64,000 bases of DNA. Source: Azospirillum sp. (GTDB lineage: Bacteria > Pseudomonadota > Alphaproteobacteria > Azospirillales > Azospirillaceae). Shown piece by piece: positions 52,306 to 64,000 of the stretch (the stretch's first letter is position 1; each line of letters opens with the position of its first letter). The notes under the pieces are model-generated. The model did no database searches and had not been told where the DNA came from. It saw only the letters and a list, made by a program, of their open reading frames with translations. The position numbers were made by a program, and so were the translations under genes. The stretch is from NCBI GenBank assembly GCA_016124535.1, contig WGNK01000001.1, positions 1 through 64,000 on the forward strand, read 5' to 3'.

Positions 52306-53770
52306 CCCTTCCCCGCGGGCCGATCCGGCCGCGCTCCCGGCCCTCGATCGTGAGATCGGCGGGCTGAGCGCGGATTCACGGGCGATCGGACCCGGTTTCT
52401 TGTTCGCCGCGCTGCCCGGCAGCCGTGCCGATGGCAGCACTTTCATTGCCGACGCGATCGCCCGCGGTGCGGTTGCGGTGCTGGCGCCCCCCGGTACCCG
52501 GCTGCCCGACGGCGCCGGCAAGGTGGCGCTGATCGAGGACCCTGCCCCGCGCCGGAGCTTTGCGCTGATGGCGGCGCGCTTCTACCGGACCCAGCCGGCG
52601 ACCATCGCCGCGGTGACCGGGACCAACGGCAAGACCTCGACGGTTCAATTCGCCCGCCAACTCTGGAGCGCGCTGGGCCACCGGGCCGCCAGTCTGGGCA
52701 CGCTCGGGCTGCTCGGACCCGACGGCGCCGCGATGGCGACTGCCGGTGCCAGCATGACGACGCCGGATCCGGTGGCGCTGCACGCCGACCTCGCCCGGTT
52801 GGCCGCGGCCGGCATCGGCCATCTGGCCGTGGAGGCCTCGAGTCATGGTCTCGACCAATGCCGTCTGGATGGGGTGCGGGTCACCGCCGCCGGCTTTACC
52901 AATCTGACCCGCGATCACCTCGACTACCACGGCACGATGGACGCCTATTTCGCGGCCAAGGCGCGGCTGTTCGGCGAGGTTCTGGAGCCGGGCGGCGCCG
53001 CGGTGCTCAACGCCGACCTTCCCGAGTTTCCCGCGCTCGCCGCACTGTGCCGCGATCGCGGCCATCGCGTGATCGGCTATGGCCGCGCCGGCCGGGAACT
53101 GACGGTGGTCGCGGTCACGCCGCTTCCCCACGGCCAGCGGCTCGACCTCGTGGTGTTCGGCCGCCGGGTCACCGTGGATTTGCCGCTGGTCGGCCGTTTC
53201 CAGGCCTGGAACGCCCTGTGCGCCCTGGGCCTGGTTGTTGCCGAAGATGCTGCCACCGCGGCTCCGGCGGTGGCGGCCCTGTCCCGGCTCGAGGGTGTGG
53301 CCGGCCGCTTGCAACTGGCCGCCCGCCACCCCTCCTGCGGGGCGGCGGTCTATGTCGATTACGCCCATACCCCCGACGCGCTGGAGACCATCCTCGCCGC
53401 GCTGCGCCCCCATGCCGCGGGTCGGCTGGTCGTGGTGTTCGGCTGCGGCGGCGATCGCGATCGCGGCAAACGGCCGGTGATGGGGACGATTGCCGCACGC
53501 CTGGCCGATCGGGTAATCGTCACCGACGACAATCCCCGGACCGAGAGGGCCGCGGCGATCCGGCAGGAAGTCCTGGCCGGCTGCCCCACGGCAGAGGAGA
53601 TCGGCGACCGTCGCGCGGCGATCCGCGCCGGGGTTGCCGGGCTGGCGGCGGGCGACCTGCTGGTGATTGCCGGCAAAGGCCACGAACAGGGACAGATCGT
53701 CGGGTCCGAGATCCGACCCTTTGATGATGCGGCCGAAGTGCGCGCCGCGGTTTCGGAGATCGCTCGATGA
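52289..53770 (+). CDS. murE: UDP-MurNAc-tripeptide synthetase MurE
   Basis: 493 residues. The ATP-binding motif is AVTGTNGKTSTVQF; VEASSHGLDQ and YVDYAHTPDALE follow. The DNPRTE motif, with Arg for meso-diaminopimelate recognition, identifies the diaminopimelate-adding type. It adds the third residue of the stem peptide in the cytoplasm. The ATG at 52289 overlaps ftsI by 17 bases. A TTG at 52271 (reading RLINLMLVRSD) would better match usual MurE N-termini. Confidence 0.93.
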   Translation: MLVRSDPSPRADPAALPALDREIGGLSADSRAIGPGFLFAALPGSRADGSTFIADAIARGAVAVLAPPGTRLPDGAGKVALIEDPAPRRSFALMAARFYRTQPATIAAVTGTNGKTSTVQFARQLWSALGHRAASLGTLGLLGPDGAAMATAGASMTTPDPVALHADLARLAAAGIGHLAVEASSHGLDQCRLDGVRVTAAGFTNLTRDHLDYHGTMDAYFAAKARLFGEVLEPGGAAVLNADLPEFPALAALCRDRGHRVIGYGRAGRELTVVAVTPLPHGQRLDLVVFGRRVTVDLPLVGRFQAWNALCALGLVVAEDAATAAPAVAALSRLEGVAGRLQLAARHPSCGAAVYVDYAHTPDALETILAALRPHAAGRLVVVFGCGGDRDRGKRPVMGTIAARLADRVIVTDDNPRTERAAAIRQEVLAGCPTAEEIGDRRAAIRAGVAGLAAGDLLVIAGKGHEQGQIVGSEIRPFDDAAEVRAAVSEIAR

Positions 53771-55236
53771 GTGCAGGGGATCACAATCCGGTGCTGTGGA
53801 TGGCCGAAACCGCTGCCGTGGCGACCGGCGGTCGCGCGAGCGGCGCCTGGCGGGCGACCGGAGTGTCGATCGACAGCCGGAGCCTGGCGCCGGGCGACCT
53901 GTTCGTGGCGCTGCACGGGCCCAACCACGACGGCCACGACCATGTCGCCGCCGCGCTGGCCAAGGGCGCCGCTGCGGCTGTGGTCGAACGGGTCCCCGCG
54001 GCGCTCGGCGCCGACGCGCCGCTGCTGCTGGTCAAGGATACGCAGGCCGGGCTGGAGCGGCTGGGCGTCGCGGCGCGCGCGCGCAGCAGCGCCCAGGTGA
54101 TTGCGGTGACCGGCTCGGTCGGCAAGACCGGGACCAAGGAAGCGCTCAAGACCTGCCTGTCGACCCAGGGCTCGACCTACGCCACGGCGGGCAGCCTGAA
54201 CAACCATTGGGGCGTGCCGCTCAGCCTGGCCCGGCTGCCGGCAGACGCCGCGTTCGGCGTGTTCGAATTGGGCATGAACCATGCCGGCGAAATCGGCCCG
54301 CTGTCCCGCCAGGTTTCGCCCCAGGTCGCGGTGATCACCACGGTCGAGCCGGCCCATCTGGAATTCTTCGGCTCGGTCGAGGCGATCGCCGACGCCAAGG
54401 CGGAAATCTTCGAAGGGATGTCGCCCCAGGGGGCCGCCATACTCAATCGCGACAATCCGCATTTCGGGCGTCTGGCGGCGGCCGCCCGCAAAGCCGGCCT
54501 CGGCCGGGTCTGGAGCTTCGGCGCCCATGACCAGGCCGATGCCCGGGTGGTCGATTGCTCGATCCATGCCACCTGCAGTGCGGTCTCCGCGGTGATCGGG
54601 CGCGAGCGCCTGCAATACTGCATCTCCTTGCCCGGACGCCATTGGGTGATCAACAGCCTGGGCGTGCTGCTGGCGGTCAAGGCCGCCGGCGCCGATCCGG
54701 TTTCCGCCGCCCGCGCGCTGTCTCAGCTGACCGCGGTCAAGGGCCGTGGTACCCGCGCCCGCGTCCGCCTCGCCCAGGGAACGGTGCTGGTGATCGACGA
54801 GAGCTACAACGCCAGCCCGATCGCCATGGAAGCGGCGTTCCAGGTCCTGGCCAAGATCGACCCCGGCGCCGGTGGCCGTCGGATCGCGGTGCTGGGCGAC
54901 ATGCTCGAAATGGGCAGCCGCTCAAGCGAGCTCCACGCCGCGCTCGCGCCGTCGCTGCTGGCGGCGGGCATCGACCTGGTCTTTACCTGCGGCGCGCAGA
55001 TGGAACACCTGCACCACCAGTTGCCCCCGGCGCGGCGCGGCGACCATGCCCCCGACAGCAGCGGTCTGGCCGAGGCGGTCGCCGGTTCGGTCCGGGGTGG
55101 CGATGTCGTGCTGATCAAGGGCTCGGCGGGCAGCCGCATGGGCCGCGTCGTCGCAGCCCTGGAAGCCCTCGATCGGGCGGCGGACGCCGTTGCCTCCGAA
55201 TCCGGACCGGCGCGCCGTTGCGCCGCGGCCCAGTAG
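53767..55236 (+). CDS. murF: UDP-MurNAc-pentapeptide synthetase MurF
   Basis: 489 residues. It adds D-Ala-D-Ala to the tripeptide precursor. SIDSRSLAPGDLFVAL marks the N-terminal domain; the ATP loop is AVTGSVGKTGTKEAL, followed by NNHWGVPLSLARL, ELGMNHAGEIGPLS and DESYNASPIAMEAA. It overlaps the murE stop by four bases and precedes mraY by 12. Confidence 0.95.
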   Translation: MSAGDHNPVLWMAETAAVATGGRASGAWRATGVSIDSRSLAPGDLFVALHGPNHDGHDHVAAALAKGAAAAVVERVPAALGADAPLLLVKDTQAGLERLGVAARARSSAQVIAVTGSVGKTGTKEALKTCLSTQGSTYATAGSLNNHWGVPLSLARLPADAAFGVFELGMNHAGEIGPLSRQVSPQVAVITTVEPAHLEFFGSVEAIADAKAEIFEGMSPQGAAILNRDNPHFGRLAAAARKAGLGRVWSFGAHDQADARVVDCSIHATCSAVSAVIGRERLQYCISLPGRHWVINSLGVLLAVKAAGADPVSAARALSQLTAVKGRGTRARVRLAQGTVLVIDESYNASPIAMEAAFQVLAKIDPGAGGRRIAVLGDMLEMGSRSSELHAALAPSLLAAGIDLVFTCGAQMEHLHHQLPPARRGDHAPDSSGLAEAVAGSVRGGDVVLIKGSAGSRMGRVVAALEALDRAADAVASESGPARRCAAAQ

Positions 55237-55248
55237 AGAGGACGGGCG

Positions 55249-56334
55249 ATGCTCTACAATCTTCTCTATCCCCTGTCCGATCAGTTCGGCCCGCTCAACC
55301 TGTTCCGCTACCTGACCTTCCGCACCGGCGGCGCGGTGGTGACGGCGCTCCTGATCAGCTTTCTGCTCGGGCCGCGGCTGATCCGCTGGCTCAAGAAGAA
55401 GCAGGGCGAGGGCCAACCGATCCGCACCGACGGGCCGGAGACGCACCTGAAGAAGAAAGGCACGCCGACTATGGGCGGGCTGATGATCCTGGTCGCGGTG
55501 ATCGTCAGCACGCTGTTGTGGACCGACCTGACCAACGCCTATACCTGGATCGTGCTGATGGTGATCGTCGGCTTTGGCATGGTCGGGTTCGGCGATGACT
55601 ATCTCAAGCTGACCAAGCGCAACACCAAGGGGCTGCCCGGTAAGCTGAAGCTGGTAGCCCAGGTCAGCGTCGCCACCCTCGCCGCGGTGCTGGTGGTCGA
55701 GCTGACCGCCGAGCCGATGTCGACCGGAATTGCGATTCCGTTCTTCAAGGGCGTGTTGATCCAGCTCGGCTGGTTCTTCGTGCCCTTCGCGGTGTTCGTC
55801 ATGGTCGGCGCCTCCAATGCGGTCAACCTGACCGATGGCCTCGACGGCTTGGCGATCGTGCCGGTGATGATCGCGTCGTCGTGCTTCGGGCTGATCGCCT
55901 ATCTTGCCGGCAATGCCATTTTCGCCAATTACCTGCAGATCAACCACGTCCCCGGCTCAGGCGAACTCGCGGTGCTGTGCGGCGCCCTGGTCGGCGCCAG
56001 CCTGGGTTTCCTGTGGTTCAATGCGCCGCCGGCGATGGTGTTCATGGGCGATACCGGGTCGCTGTCGATGGGCGGTGCGCTGGGCTCGATCAGCGTGGTG
56101 ACCAAGCACGAAATGGTGCTGGCGATCATCGGCGGGCTGTTCGTGCTGGAGACGGTCTCGGTGATCGTCCAGGTCGCCTCGTTCAAGCTGACCGGCAAGC
56201 GGGTGTTCCGGATGGCCCCGCTGCACCACCATTTCGAAAAGAAGGGCTGGGCCGAATCGACCGTGGTCATCCGCTTCTGGATCATCGCCTCGATCCTGGC
56301 GCTGATCGGCTTGTCGACCCTGAAGCTGCGGTAG
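55249..56334 (+). CDS. mraY: Phospho-MurNAc-pentapeptide translocase MraY
   Basis: 361 residues, about ten membrane segments. Family motifs are [32 protein letters not shown] with catalytic Asp residues, [14 protein letters not shown], and the HHHFEKKGW cytoplasmic motif. It transfers the MurNAc-pentapeptide to undecaprenyl phosphate, making lipid I at the inner membrane. Confidence 0.96.
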   Translation: MLYNLLYPLSDQFGPLNLFRYLTFRTGGAVVTALLISFLLGPRLIRWLKKKQGEGQPIRTDGPETHLKKKGTPTMGGLMILVAVIVSTLLWTDLTNAYTWIVLMVIVGFGMVGFGDDYLKLTKRNTKGLPGKLKLVAQVSVATLAAVLVVELTAEPMSTGIAIPFFKGVLIQLGWFFVPFAVFVMVGASNAVNLTDGLDGLAIVPVMIASSCFGLIAYLAGNAIFANYLQINHVPGSGELAVLCGALVGASLGFLWFNAPPAMVFMGDTGSLSMGGALGSISVVTKHEMVLAIIGGLFVLETVSVIVQVASFKLTGKRVFRMAPLHHHFEKKGWAESTVVIRFWIIASILALIGLSTLKLR

Positions 56335-56339
56335 CGATC

Positions 56340-57743
56340 ATGATCGATCTGTTTTTCCTCAGCGGTTTTCCGGTTGGCGTGATGGGCCTGGGGCGGTCCG
56401 GGCTGGCGACCGCCTGGACGCTGGCGCGTAGCGGCGCGCAGGTGTGGGCCTGGGACGACGACCCGGCTCGGCGCGAAGCCGCGGTGATCCGCGGCATCCC
56501 GATCAAGGATCTCCATAGCTGCGATTTCAGCGAGCTGGTTCTGCTGGTGCTGTCGCCGGGGATCCCGCTGACCCATCCCGCTCCCCATCCGGTGGCGGCG
56601 CGGGCGCGGGCGGCCGAAATCCCGATCATCGGCGATATCGAGCTGCTGGGCCGCGCCCAGCATGAGGCCCGGACCATCGGCATCACCGGCACCAACGGCA
56701 AATCGACCACCACGGCGCTGATCGGCCACATCCTGAAATACGCCGGCCAACCGGTCGAGGTCGGCGGCAATCTGGGCACCCCGGCCCTGGAGCTGGCGCC
56801 ACTTGGCGCCAACGGCAGCTACGTGCTGGAGATGTCGTCCTACCAGCTGGATCTGACCTTTTCGATCGTGTTCGACGTGGCGGTGCTGCTCAACCTCAGC
56901 CCGGACCATCTCGATCGCCACGGGGGCATGGACGGCTACATCGCCGCCAAGAGCCAAATTTTCCGCGGCCAGAAGCGGCCGCGCACCGCGGTGATCGGGG
57001 TCGACGACAGCCACTCCCGCGCGCTGCGCGACCATCTGGTGACGCGCGGCGAGCAGCGGGTGATCCCGATCTCCGCCGAACGCAAGGTCGCCGGCGGTGT
57101 CTACGTCATCGATGGCCAGCTCTACGACGACAGCAACGGCAAGCTGCTGGAGGCGCTCGACCTCCGGGAGGTGGCCAGCCTGCCCGGCCGGCACAATTGG
57201 CAGAACGCCGCCGCCGCCTATGCCGCGTGCCGTGCCGCAGGCGTCCATCCGGCGATGATTGCGCGCTGCATGGCAACCTTTCCCGGCCTGGCGCACCGCC
57301 AGCAACTGGTCGCCGAGTTCGACGGCATCCGCTTCGTCAACGACAGCAAGGCGACCAATGCCGATGCCGCGTCCAAGGCGCTCGCCTGCTACGAGGACAT
57401 CTACTGGATCGTCGGTGGCCAGGCCAAGGCCGGCGGCTTGGCCGGTCTGGAGCCCGCGATAGCCAAAGTGCGCCATGCCTTCCTGATCGGCGTCGCCGCC
57501 GAGCCGTTCGCCGGCTGGCTCGACGGCAAGGTTCCCTATACCCGCTGCATCGATCTGAATGCTGCGGTGCGCCAGGCGGCCGGCCGGGCACGGATGGATC
57601 GGCGCGGCGGCGAGGCCAAGGCGCCGGTGGTGCTGCTGTCTCCCGCCGGGGCCTCGTTTGACCAGTTCACCGGGTTCGAGGCGCGTGGCAACGCCTTCGC
57701 CGCGGCGGTTGAAGCGCTGAGACGGGAGAGTGAGCCATGCTGA
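56340..57743 (+). CDS. murD: UDP-MurNAc-L-alanine:D-glutamate ligase MurD
   Basis: 467 residues. The N-terminal UDP-binding start (VGVMGLGRSGLATAW) is followed by the ATP loop GITGTNGKSTTTAL. EMSSYQLDLTF and LNLSPDHLDRHGGM follow, then FVNDSKATNADAASKAL in the C-terminal domain. It adds D-Glu to UDP-MurNAc-L-Ala. Start ATG at 56340, five bases after mraY; the frame is open inside mraY but only this start gives the family N-terminus. It overlaps ftsW. Confidence 0.95.
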   Translation: MIDLFFLSGFPVGVMGLGRSGLATAWTLARSGAQVWAWDDDPARREAAVIRGIPIKDLHSCDFSELVLLVLSPGIPLTHPAPHPVAARARAAEIPIIGDIELLGRAQHEARTIGITGTNGKSTTTALIGHILKYAGQPVEVGGNLGTPALELAPLGANGSYVLEMSSYQLDLTFSIVFDVAVLLNLSPDHLDRHGGMDGYIAAKSQIFRGQKRPRTAVIGVDDSHSRALRDHLVTRGEQRVIPISAERKVAGGVYVIDGQLYDDSNGKLLEALDLREVASLPGRHNWQNAAAAYAACRAAGVHPAMIARCMATFPGLAHRQQLVAEFDGIRFVNDSKATNADAASKALACYEDIYWIVGGQAKAGGLAGLEPAIAKVRHAFLIGVAAEPFAGWLDGKVPYTRCIDLNAAVRQAAGRARMDRRGGEAKAPVVLLSPAGASFDQFTGFEARGNAFAAAVEALRRESEPC

Positions 57744-58861
57744 CCTTCGACCGCACCGACCATTCGCTGTTCGGCCGCTGGTGGTGGACCGTCGACCGCT
57801 GGATGCTGGGTGCGCTGGGCGTTCTGATCGGCTACGGCACGGTCCTGATCATGGCGGCGAGCCCGGCGGTGGCCGAGCGGATCGGGCTCGACACCTATCA
57901 TTTCGTCGAGCGCCATGTGATCAACCTGATCCCGGCGCTGATCGTGATGATCGCGGTATCGCTGCTGACCCCGCGCGGCATTCGGCGGATGGCCCTGGTG
58001 GTTTTCCTGGTGTCGCTGGCCCTGGTTGCTGCCACCATGGTGATCGGGGTCGAGATCAAGGGGGCCCGGCGCTGGATTCACGTGCCGGGAATGTCGATCC
58101 AGCCGTCGGAATTCGTCAAGCCGGCCTTCGCGGTGGTTGCGGGCTGGCTGTTCTCGCTGCAACGGACCTCGCCCGGCTTCCCCGGCAACCTGGTTTCGAT
58201 CCTGCTCTACGGCTTCGTCGCCGCCGCACTCCTGATGCAGCCCGACCTCGGCATGGCCTTCGTGGTCTCGGCGGTGTGGTTCACCCAGTTCTTCCTGGCC
58301 GGGCTCAACGTCGCCCTGGTCGGCGTGCTTGGCGTGCTCGGCGTCTGTGGTCTGGTTGCGGCTTATTTCGCCTTTCCCCACGTCACCAGCCGGATCGACC
58401 GCTTCCTCGACCCGTCCCACGGCGACACCTACCAGGTCACCCGGTCGCTGGAGGCCTTCAGCAATGGCGGCTTGTTCGGTACCGGGCCGGGGCAGGGTAC
58501 GGTCAAGATGTCGCTGCCCGACGCCCATGCCGACTTCATCTTCGCGGTGGCCGGCGAGGAGCTGGGCCTGTTGTGGTGTCTGGTGCTGATCGCGCTGTTC
58601 GCCTTCATCGTGCTGCGCGGATTCAGCCGGGCGTTCAAGGACACCAACCTGTTCGTGGTGCTCGCGGTCGGCGGGCTGCTGGCGCAATTCGCGCTGCAGG
58701 CGCTGATCAATATGGGTTCCAGCCTGCACCTGATGCCGACCAAGGGCATGACGCTGCCGTTCGTCAGCTATGGCGGGTCGTCGCTGATCGCGCTCGGCTT
58801 CGGCATGGGCATGGTCCTGGCGCTGACCCGCAAACGTTTTGGCCAAGGGGATCAGACATGA
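57737..58861 (+). CDS. ftsW: Septal peptidoglycan glycosyltransferase FtsW
   Basis: 374 residues, about ten membrane segments, SEDS family. Visible motifs are EIKGARRWIHVPGMSIQPSE, then PDLGMAFV, GPGQGTVKMSLPDAHADFIF, and PFVSYGGSSLIALGFGMGM near the end. It polymerises septal glycan with FtsI. It overlaps murD by seven bases and murG by four. Confidence 0.96.
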   Translation: MLTFDRTDHSLFGRWWWTVDRWMLGALGVLIGYGTVLIMAASPAVAERIGLDTYHFVERHVINLIPALIVMIAVSLLTPRGIRRMALVVFLVSLALVAATMVIGVEIKGARRWIHVPGMSIQPSEFVKPAFAVVAGWLFSLQRTSPGFPGNLVSILLYGFVAAALLMQPDLGMAFVVSAVWFTQFFLAGLNVALVGVLGVLGVCGLVAAYFAFPHVTSRIDRFLDPSHGDTYQVTRSLEAFSNGGLFGTGPGQGTVKMSLPDAHADFIFAVAGEELGLLWCLVLIALFAFIVLRGFSRAFKDTNLFVVLAVGGLLAQFALQALINMGSSLHLMPTKGMTLPFVSYGGSSLIALGFGMGMVLALTRKRFGQGDQT

Positions 58862-59996
58862 ACCAGCTCACCGGGCGCCCGCTCATGCTTGCCGCCGGCG
58901 GCACCGGCGGCCACCTGTTCCCGGCCGAGGCACTGGCCCGGGAGCTGACCCTGCGCGGCCAGCGGGTGGTGCTGGTTACCGACCGCCGGGGCAAGGCGTT
59001 CGGCGATGCCCTGCCTGAGGTGCCGGTCTACCGGGTCCGCGCCGCCACTGACGCGCCCGGTCTCCTGACCAAGTTGCGCGCCGTGGTCGCCCTGGCCGCC
59101 GGCACGTTGGAGGCCCGCCGGCTGATCCGGGCGGTGAACCCGATCGCGGTGGTCGGCTTCGGCGGCTATCCCTCGGTGCCAGCCTTGCAGGCGGCGCGAC
59201 TGGCCGGCATCCCGATCATCCTGCACGAGCAGAATGCCGTGCTCGGCCGGGCCAACCGGATGTTCGCCGGGGCTGCCCGCGTGATTGCGGTGTCGTTCCC
59301 CGAAGTGGCCAAGGTGTCCGAGCGCGACCGCGGCCGTATCGTGCGGACCGGCAATCCGGTGCGGCCGAGCTTTGCCGCCGCCGGGGTCCGGGGTTACGCT
59401 GCTCCGGAGCCGGGTGGACCGATCCGGGTGCTGGTGCTGGGCGGCAGCCAGGGCGCGCGGGTTTTGAGCGACGTTCTGCCGCTCGCCTTCGGCCGGCTTG
59501 ACGACGCGCTGCGCGCCCGTCTCCAGATCAGCCAGCAATGCCGGCCCGAGGATCTGGTGCGGGTCCGCACCGAATACGACGTGGCGGGCCTGTTCGACGC
59601 CGAGTTGGCGAGCTTCTTCCACGACGTGCCCGAACGCATGGCCGCGGCGCATCTGGTGATCGCCCGTGCCGGCGCCTCGACCATCGCAGAGCTGACCGCC
59701 CTCGGCCGTCCGGCCCTGCTGGTGCCGTTCCCCTACGCCACCGACGACCATCAGGCGGCCAATGCCTGGGCTTTGGGCCAGGTCGGGGCGGCCTGGCCGG
59801 TGGTGCAATCGACCTTCACCCCGGCGGTGGCGGCGGATCTGCTCGGCCGGCTGTTCAACGAGCCCAATCAACTGGTTCGTGCCGCCGCCGCCGCCCGCGC
59901 CTGGTGCGAGAGCGATGCCGCGGCGCGGCTGGCCGATGCGGTGCTGGGCGCGGTTCCGGCCAACGGCAACCAACACCGCGCCTCGGAGGCCGCGGA

Positions 59997-60000
<4 letters not shown>
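58858..60000 (+). CDS. murG: UDP-GlcNAc:lipid I N-acetylglucosaminyltransferase MurG
   Basis: 380 residues. [20 protein letters not shown] is the lipid-I-binding loop, [15 protein letters not shown] the second glycine-rich loop, and [12 protein letters not shown] and GGSQGAR further family motifs. [20 protein letters not shown] binds UDP-GlcNAc. It makes lipid II. ATG at 58858 overlaps the ftsW stop. Confidence 0.96.
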
Positions 60001-61450
<1,450 letters not shown>

Positions 61451-61451
<1 letters not shown>

Positions 61452-62389
61452 TGGTGCCGGCGCGGCTCATGTCCCATACCCATCTGATCGACCGCCTGCC
61501 CAAAGTGCGCGGGCGGATCACCGCCAATGCGCCGTTGGCCGGATTGACCTGGTTCCGGGTCGGCGGCCCGGCCGAGGTGCTGTTCCGGCCGGCCGATCGC
61601 GACGACTTGGCGGCCTTCCTCGCCGCGTGCCCGCCCGAAGTGCCGGTGACGGTGGTCGGGGTGGCGTCCAATCTGCTGATCCGCGATGGCGGCGTGCCGG
61701 GGGTGGTGATCAGACTGGGCGGCGCCTTCGCCGATGTCGCGGTCGCCGGGACCACGGTGGTGGTCGGTGCGGCGGCACTCGATGTCAATATCGCCCTGGC
61801 CGCGGGCCATGCCGGGGTCGCCGGGCTGGAGTTCCTGTCGGGCATCCCCGGCACGATCGGCGGCGCCTTGCGCATGAATGCCGGGGCTTACGGCCGCGAG
61901 ATGGTCGATGTCGTGGTTGAGGCCGAGGCGATCGATCGCGCCGGGGTCAGCCACACCCTGACCGCCAGGGAGCTCGACTTCGGCTATCGCCATTGCGGCG
62001 TGCCCGCCGACTGGATTTTCACCGCCGCGATGCTCAGCGGCGAAGCCGGTGATGCCGCCACGATCGGCCGCCGCATCGAGGAGATCGCCGACCAGAGGGC
62101 GGCGACCCAACCGGTGCGCGCGCGCACCGGCGGCTCGACCTTTGCCAATCCTCCCGGCCACAAGGCCTGGGAATTGATCGACCGCGCCGGCTGTCGGGGC
62201 TTGCGGATCGGCGAGGCTCAGGTGTCCGAAAAGCACTGCAACTTCCTGCTCAACCTCGGTGGCGCCACTGCGACCGAACTGGAGGCGCTGGGCGAGGAGG
62301 TCCGTCGGCGGGTCCTGGCCAGTTCCGGGATCACGCTCGCGTGGGAAATCAAGCGGATCGGGGTCGCCCGACCGGGAGGCGTGAGATGA
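61451..62389 (+). CDS. murB: UDP-N-acetylenolpyruvoylglucosamine reductase MurB
   Basis: 312 residues. [17 protein letters not shown] starts the FAD-binding part; [20 protein letters not shown] and [20 protein letters not shown] bind the cofactor. The catalytic Ser is in [18 protein letters not shown]. It reduces the enolpyruvyl group to make UDP-MurNAc. Start ATG 61451 overlaps the murC stop by one base; an ATG at 61469 is possible. Confidence 0.95.
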
Positions 62390-63345
62390 TCCGACCGCTC
62401 GACCCCCGCCCGATCGACGGCAAGCATGTCGCGGTGCTGATGGGCGGCTGGTCCGCCGAACGCGAGGTGTCGCTGGTCAGCGGTGCCTCGGTGGCGCGTG
62501 CCCTTGAGGAATCCGGGTGCCGGGTCACCACGATCGATGTCCAGCGCGACCTCGATGGGTTGCTGAAGGCGTTGACGCCGCGCCCGGACGTTGCCTTCAA
62601 CGCGCTGCACGGCCGCGGCGGCGAGGATGGCTGTATCCAGGGCGTGCTTGAATTTCTCGGCGTCCCCTACACCCATTCCGGGGTCATGGCCTCGGCGGTG
62701 GCGATGGACAAGCCGGCGACCAAGGCGCTGCTGGCGACCGTCGGCGTGCGGGCCCCGGTCGGCCTGGTGGTCGAGCGTGACGCGCTCACCGCGGGCCACC
62801 CGATGGCGCCGCCCTATATCGTCAAGCCGGTTGACGAGGGCTCGACGGTCGGCGTCACCCTGGTGCGCGAAGGCTGCAACAGTCCGGTCTGCGGTGGTCC
62901 CGAGGGCGCCGAGTGGATTTACGGCGAGCGGGTGCTGGTCGAGGAATTCATCCCCGGTCGTGAGCTGACGGTCGGTGTCATGGGCGACCGCGCGCTCGCG
63001 GTCACCGAAATCCATTTTTCCGGCGGGTTGTTCGACTACACCGCCAAATACACCGCGGGCCACGCCCATCATGTGCTGCCGGCGGCGATCCCGGCCGAGG
63101 TCGCCGCGGAGGCGATGCGCTTTGCCGTGCTCGCCCACCAGACCCTGGGGTGCCGTGGCGTCAGCCGCAGCGACTTTCGCTGGGACGACACCAAGCCGGG
63201 CACGGAGGGCCTCTATTTTCTCGAAATCAATACGCAGCCCGGGATGACGCCGATGTCGCTGGTGCCCGAGCAAGCCACCCATCTCGGGATTACCTACCGG
63301 GAACTGGTGTCCTGGATCGTGGAGAACGCCCAATGTCAGGTCTGA
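62386..63345 (+). CDS. ddl: D-alanine–D-alanine ligase
   Basis: 319 residues, ATP-grasp fold. [19 protein letters not shown] is the N-terminal signature; [37 protein letters not shown] and [15 protein letters not shown] follow. [20 protein letters not shown] carries the metal ligands. It makes the D-Ala-D-Ala used by MurF. Overlaps murB by four bases and ftsQ by 13. Confidence 0.95.
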   Translation: MIRPLDPRPIDGKHVAVLMGGWSAEREVSLVSGASVARALEESGCRVTTIDVQRDLDGLLKALTPRPDVAFNALHGRGGEDGCIQGVLEFLGVPYTHSGVMASAVAMDKPATKALLATVGVRAPVGLVVERDALTAGHPMAPPYIVKPVDEGSTVGVTLVREGCNSPVCGGPEGAEWIYGERVLVEEFIPGRELTVGVMGDRALAVTEIHFSGGLFDYTAKYTAGHAHHVLPAAIPAEVAAEAMRFAVLAHQTLGCRGVSRSDFRWDDTKPGTEGLYFLEINTQPGMTPMSLVPEQATHLGITYRELVSWIVENAQCQV

Positions 63346-64000
63346 ACCCGCGTATGGCACGCAAAGATTCGCCGGCCCTGCGGGCGATGGCCCGCGCGGC
63401 GTCGCGCAGCAAACGGCGCCACGCCTGGCCGCGCTGGGCCACACCGATCCTCCGGATCGGCGGCATCGGCGCCCTGTGCGGCGCCATGGTCGGTGGGGTG
63501 TTCTGGCTGTGGCAGGCGGGCTGGCTCGGCGGTATCGCAACCTGGGCCAACGAGGTGGCGATCGAGTTCAGCGCCAATCTCGGCTTCCGGGTCAGCGAAG
63601 TCCTGGTCGAGGGCCGGGTCGGCGCCGACCGCAACACGCTGCTGTCCACCCTCAAGGTCAAGCGGGGCGATCCGATCTTCGGCTTCAGCGTGGTCGAGGC
63701 GCGAACCATGCTGGAAGACCTGCCCTGGGTCGCCGCGGCAACCGTCGAGCGTCGCCTGCCCGATACCATTTATGTCCGGCTGACCGAGCGGCGGCCGATG
63801 GCACTCTGGCAACGCGAACACAAGCTGGTCCTGATCGACCGCGAGGGCAATGTCCTGGCCGATAAGGGCATCGAATACTTCTCGAACCTGCCGATCCTGG
63901 TCGGCGACGACGCCCCGGCCAGGGCTCCGGATCTGCTCGCAGCGCTGGCCGAAGAGCCGCAGCTGGCCGGCCGGGTCGAGGCCGCGGTACGGGTCGGCCA
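63333..64000 (+). CDS. ftsQ: Cell-division protein FtsQ, cut by window edge
   Basis: The first ~222 residues are present and the frame runs off the right edge. A basic cytoplasmic lead (ARAASRSKRRHAWPRW) is followed by one membrane segment (GGIGALCGAMVGGVFWLWQA). The POTRA domain follows (VSEVLVEGRVGADRNTLLST, then GDPIFGFSVVEARTMLEDLP), and then the beta domain. FtsQ recruits FtsL and FtsB to the septum. ATG at 63333 lies within the end of ddl. Confidence 0.9.
   Translation, partial: MSGLNPRMARKDSPALRAMARAASRSKRRHAWPRWATPILRIGGIGALCGAMVGGVFWLWQAGWLGGIATWANEVAIEFSANLGFRVSEVLVEGRVGADRNTLLSTLKVKRGDPIFGFSVVEARTMLEDLPWVAAATVERRLPDTIYVRLTERRPMALWQREHKLVLIDREGNVLADKGIEYFSNLPILVGDDAPARAPDLLAALAEEPQLAGRVEAAVRVG

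Overview
The window is GC-rich chromosomal DNA from an alphaproteobacterium. The best fit is the Rhodospirillales in the broad sense. The reasons are the rnpB–mraZ–division cluster layout, a CcmDEFGHI set, a ScfR-type regulator divergent from isocitrate lyase, DUF2336 and DUF2126 proteins, and a STAS–MlaE fusion. I cannot assign a genus from sequence alone.

The left end (1–3700) is accessory DNA. It holds an IS110-family transposase remnant with its structured upstream non-coding segment, apparently cut by a second element. Next come a decapitated BrnT toxin gene overlapping an intact HTH antitoxin, and an A+T-rich island with one orphan membrane protein. From 3.7 to 12.8 kb the content is ordinary: an alpha/beta hydrolase–isochorismatase pair, a DEAD-box RNA helicase with a strong promoter, lptD, a glutathione peroxidase, a membrane/coiled-coil protein, a TPR–glycosyltransferase-like protein and a secreted cyclophilin. 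From 12.9 to 17.4 kb lie a Ser/Thr kinase with a large unknown N-terminal region, an unknown upstream neighbour and a small unknown protein. A large transglutaminase–DUF2126 protein follows (17.7–21.0 kb).

The minus-strand operon ccmD-E-F-G-H-I (26.7–21.5 kb) encodes cytochrome c maturation without ccmABC. An inverted pair of palindromic intergenic elements sits between ccmG and ccmH, and one element lies inside the ccmH 5' coding region. Upstream of ccmD, on the opposite strand, a sigma70-like promoter overlapped by a perfect inverted repeat is followed about 80 nt later by an intrinsic terminator: a candidate small RNA. Then come an alpha/beta hydrolase, the divergent ScfR regulator/aceA pair with a palindromic operator candidate, a two-domain hemerythrin, and the Mla lipid-transport genes mlaE (STAS fusion)-mlaF-mlaD. 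A DUF6969-like protein, a DUF2336 protein, a DUF1624 acyltransferase-like membrane protein with a Cys-rich tail, secA and a secreted dienelactone hydrolase follow. The next group is a second Ser/Thr kinase with a C-terminal DUF4384-like domain, pncC, a small unknown gene and a CBS-domain protein.

The right end is rnpB followed by the division and cell-wall cluster mraZ-rsmH-ftsL-ftsI-murE-murF-mraY-murD-ftsW-murG-murC-murB-ddl-ftsQ, with ftsQ cut by the window edge. Most of these genes overlap by a few bases. The mraZ promoter carries three 10-bp-phased MraZ-type boxes. One pattern crosses the window: at least four genes (cyclophilin, mlaD, the DUF2336 gene, secA) have short tandem repeats at or just after their stop codons, and in two of them every copy carries the stop codon.
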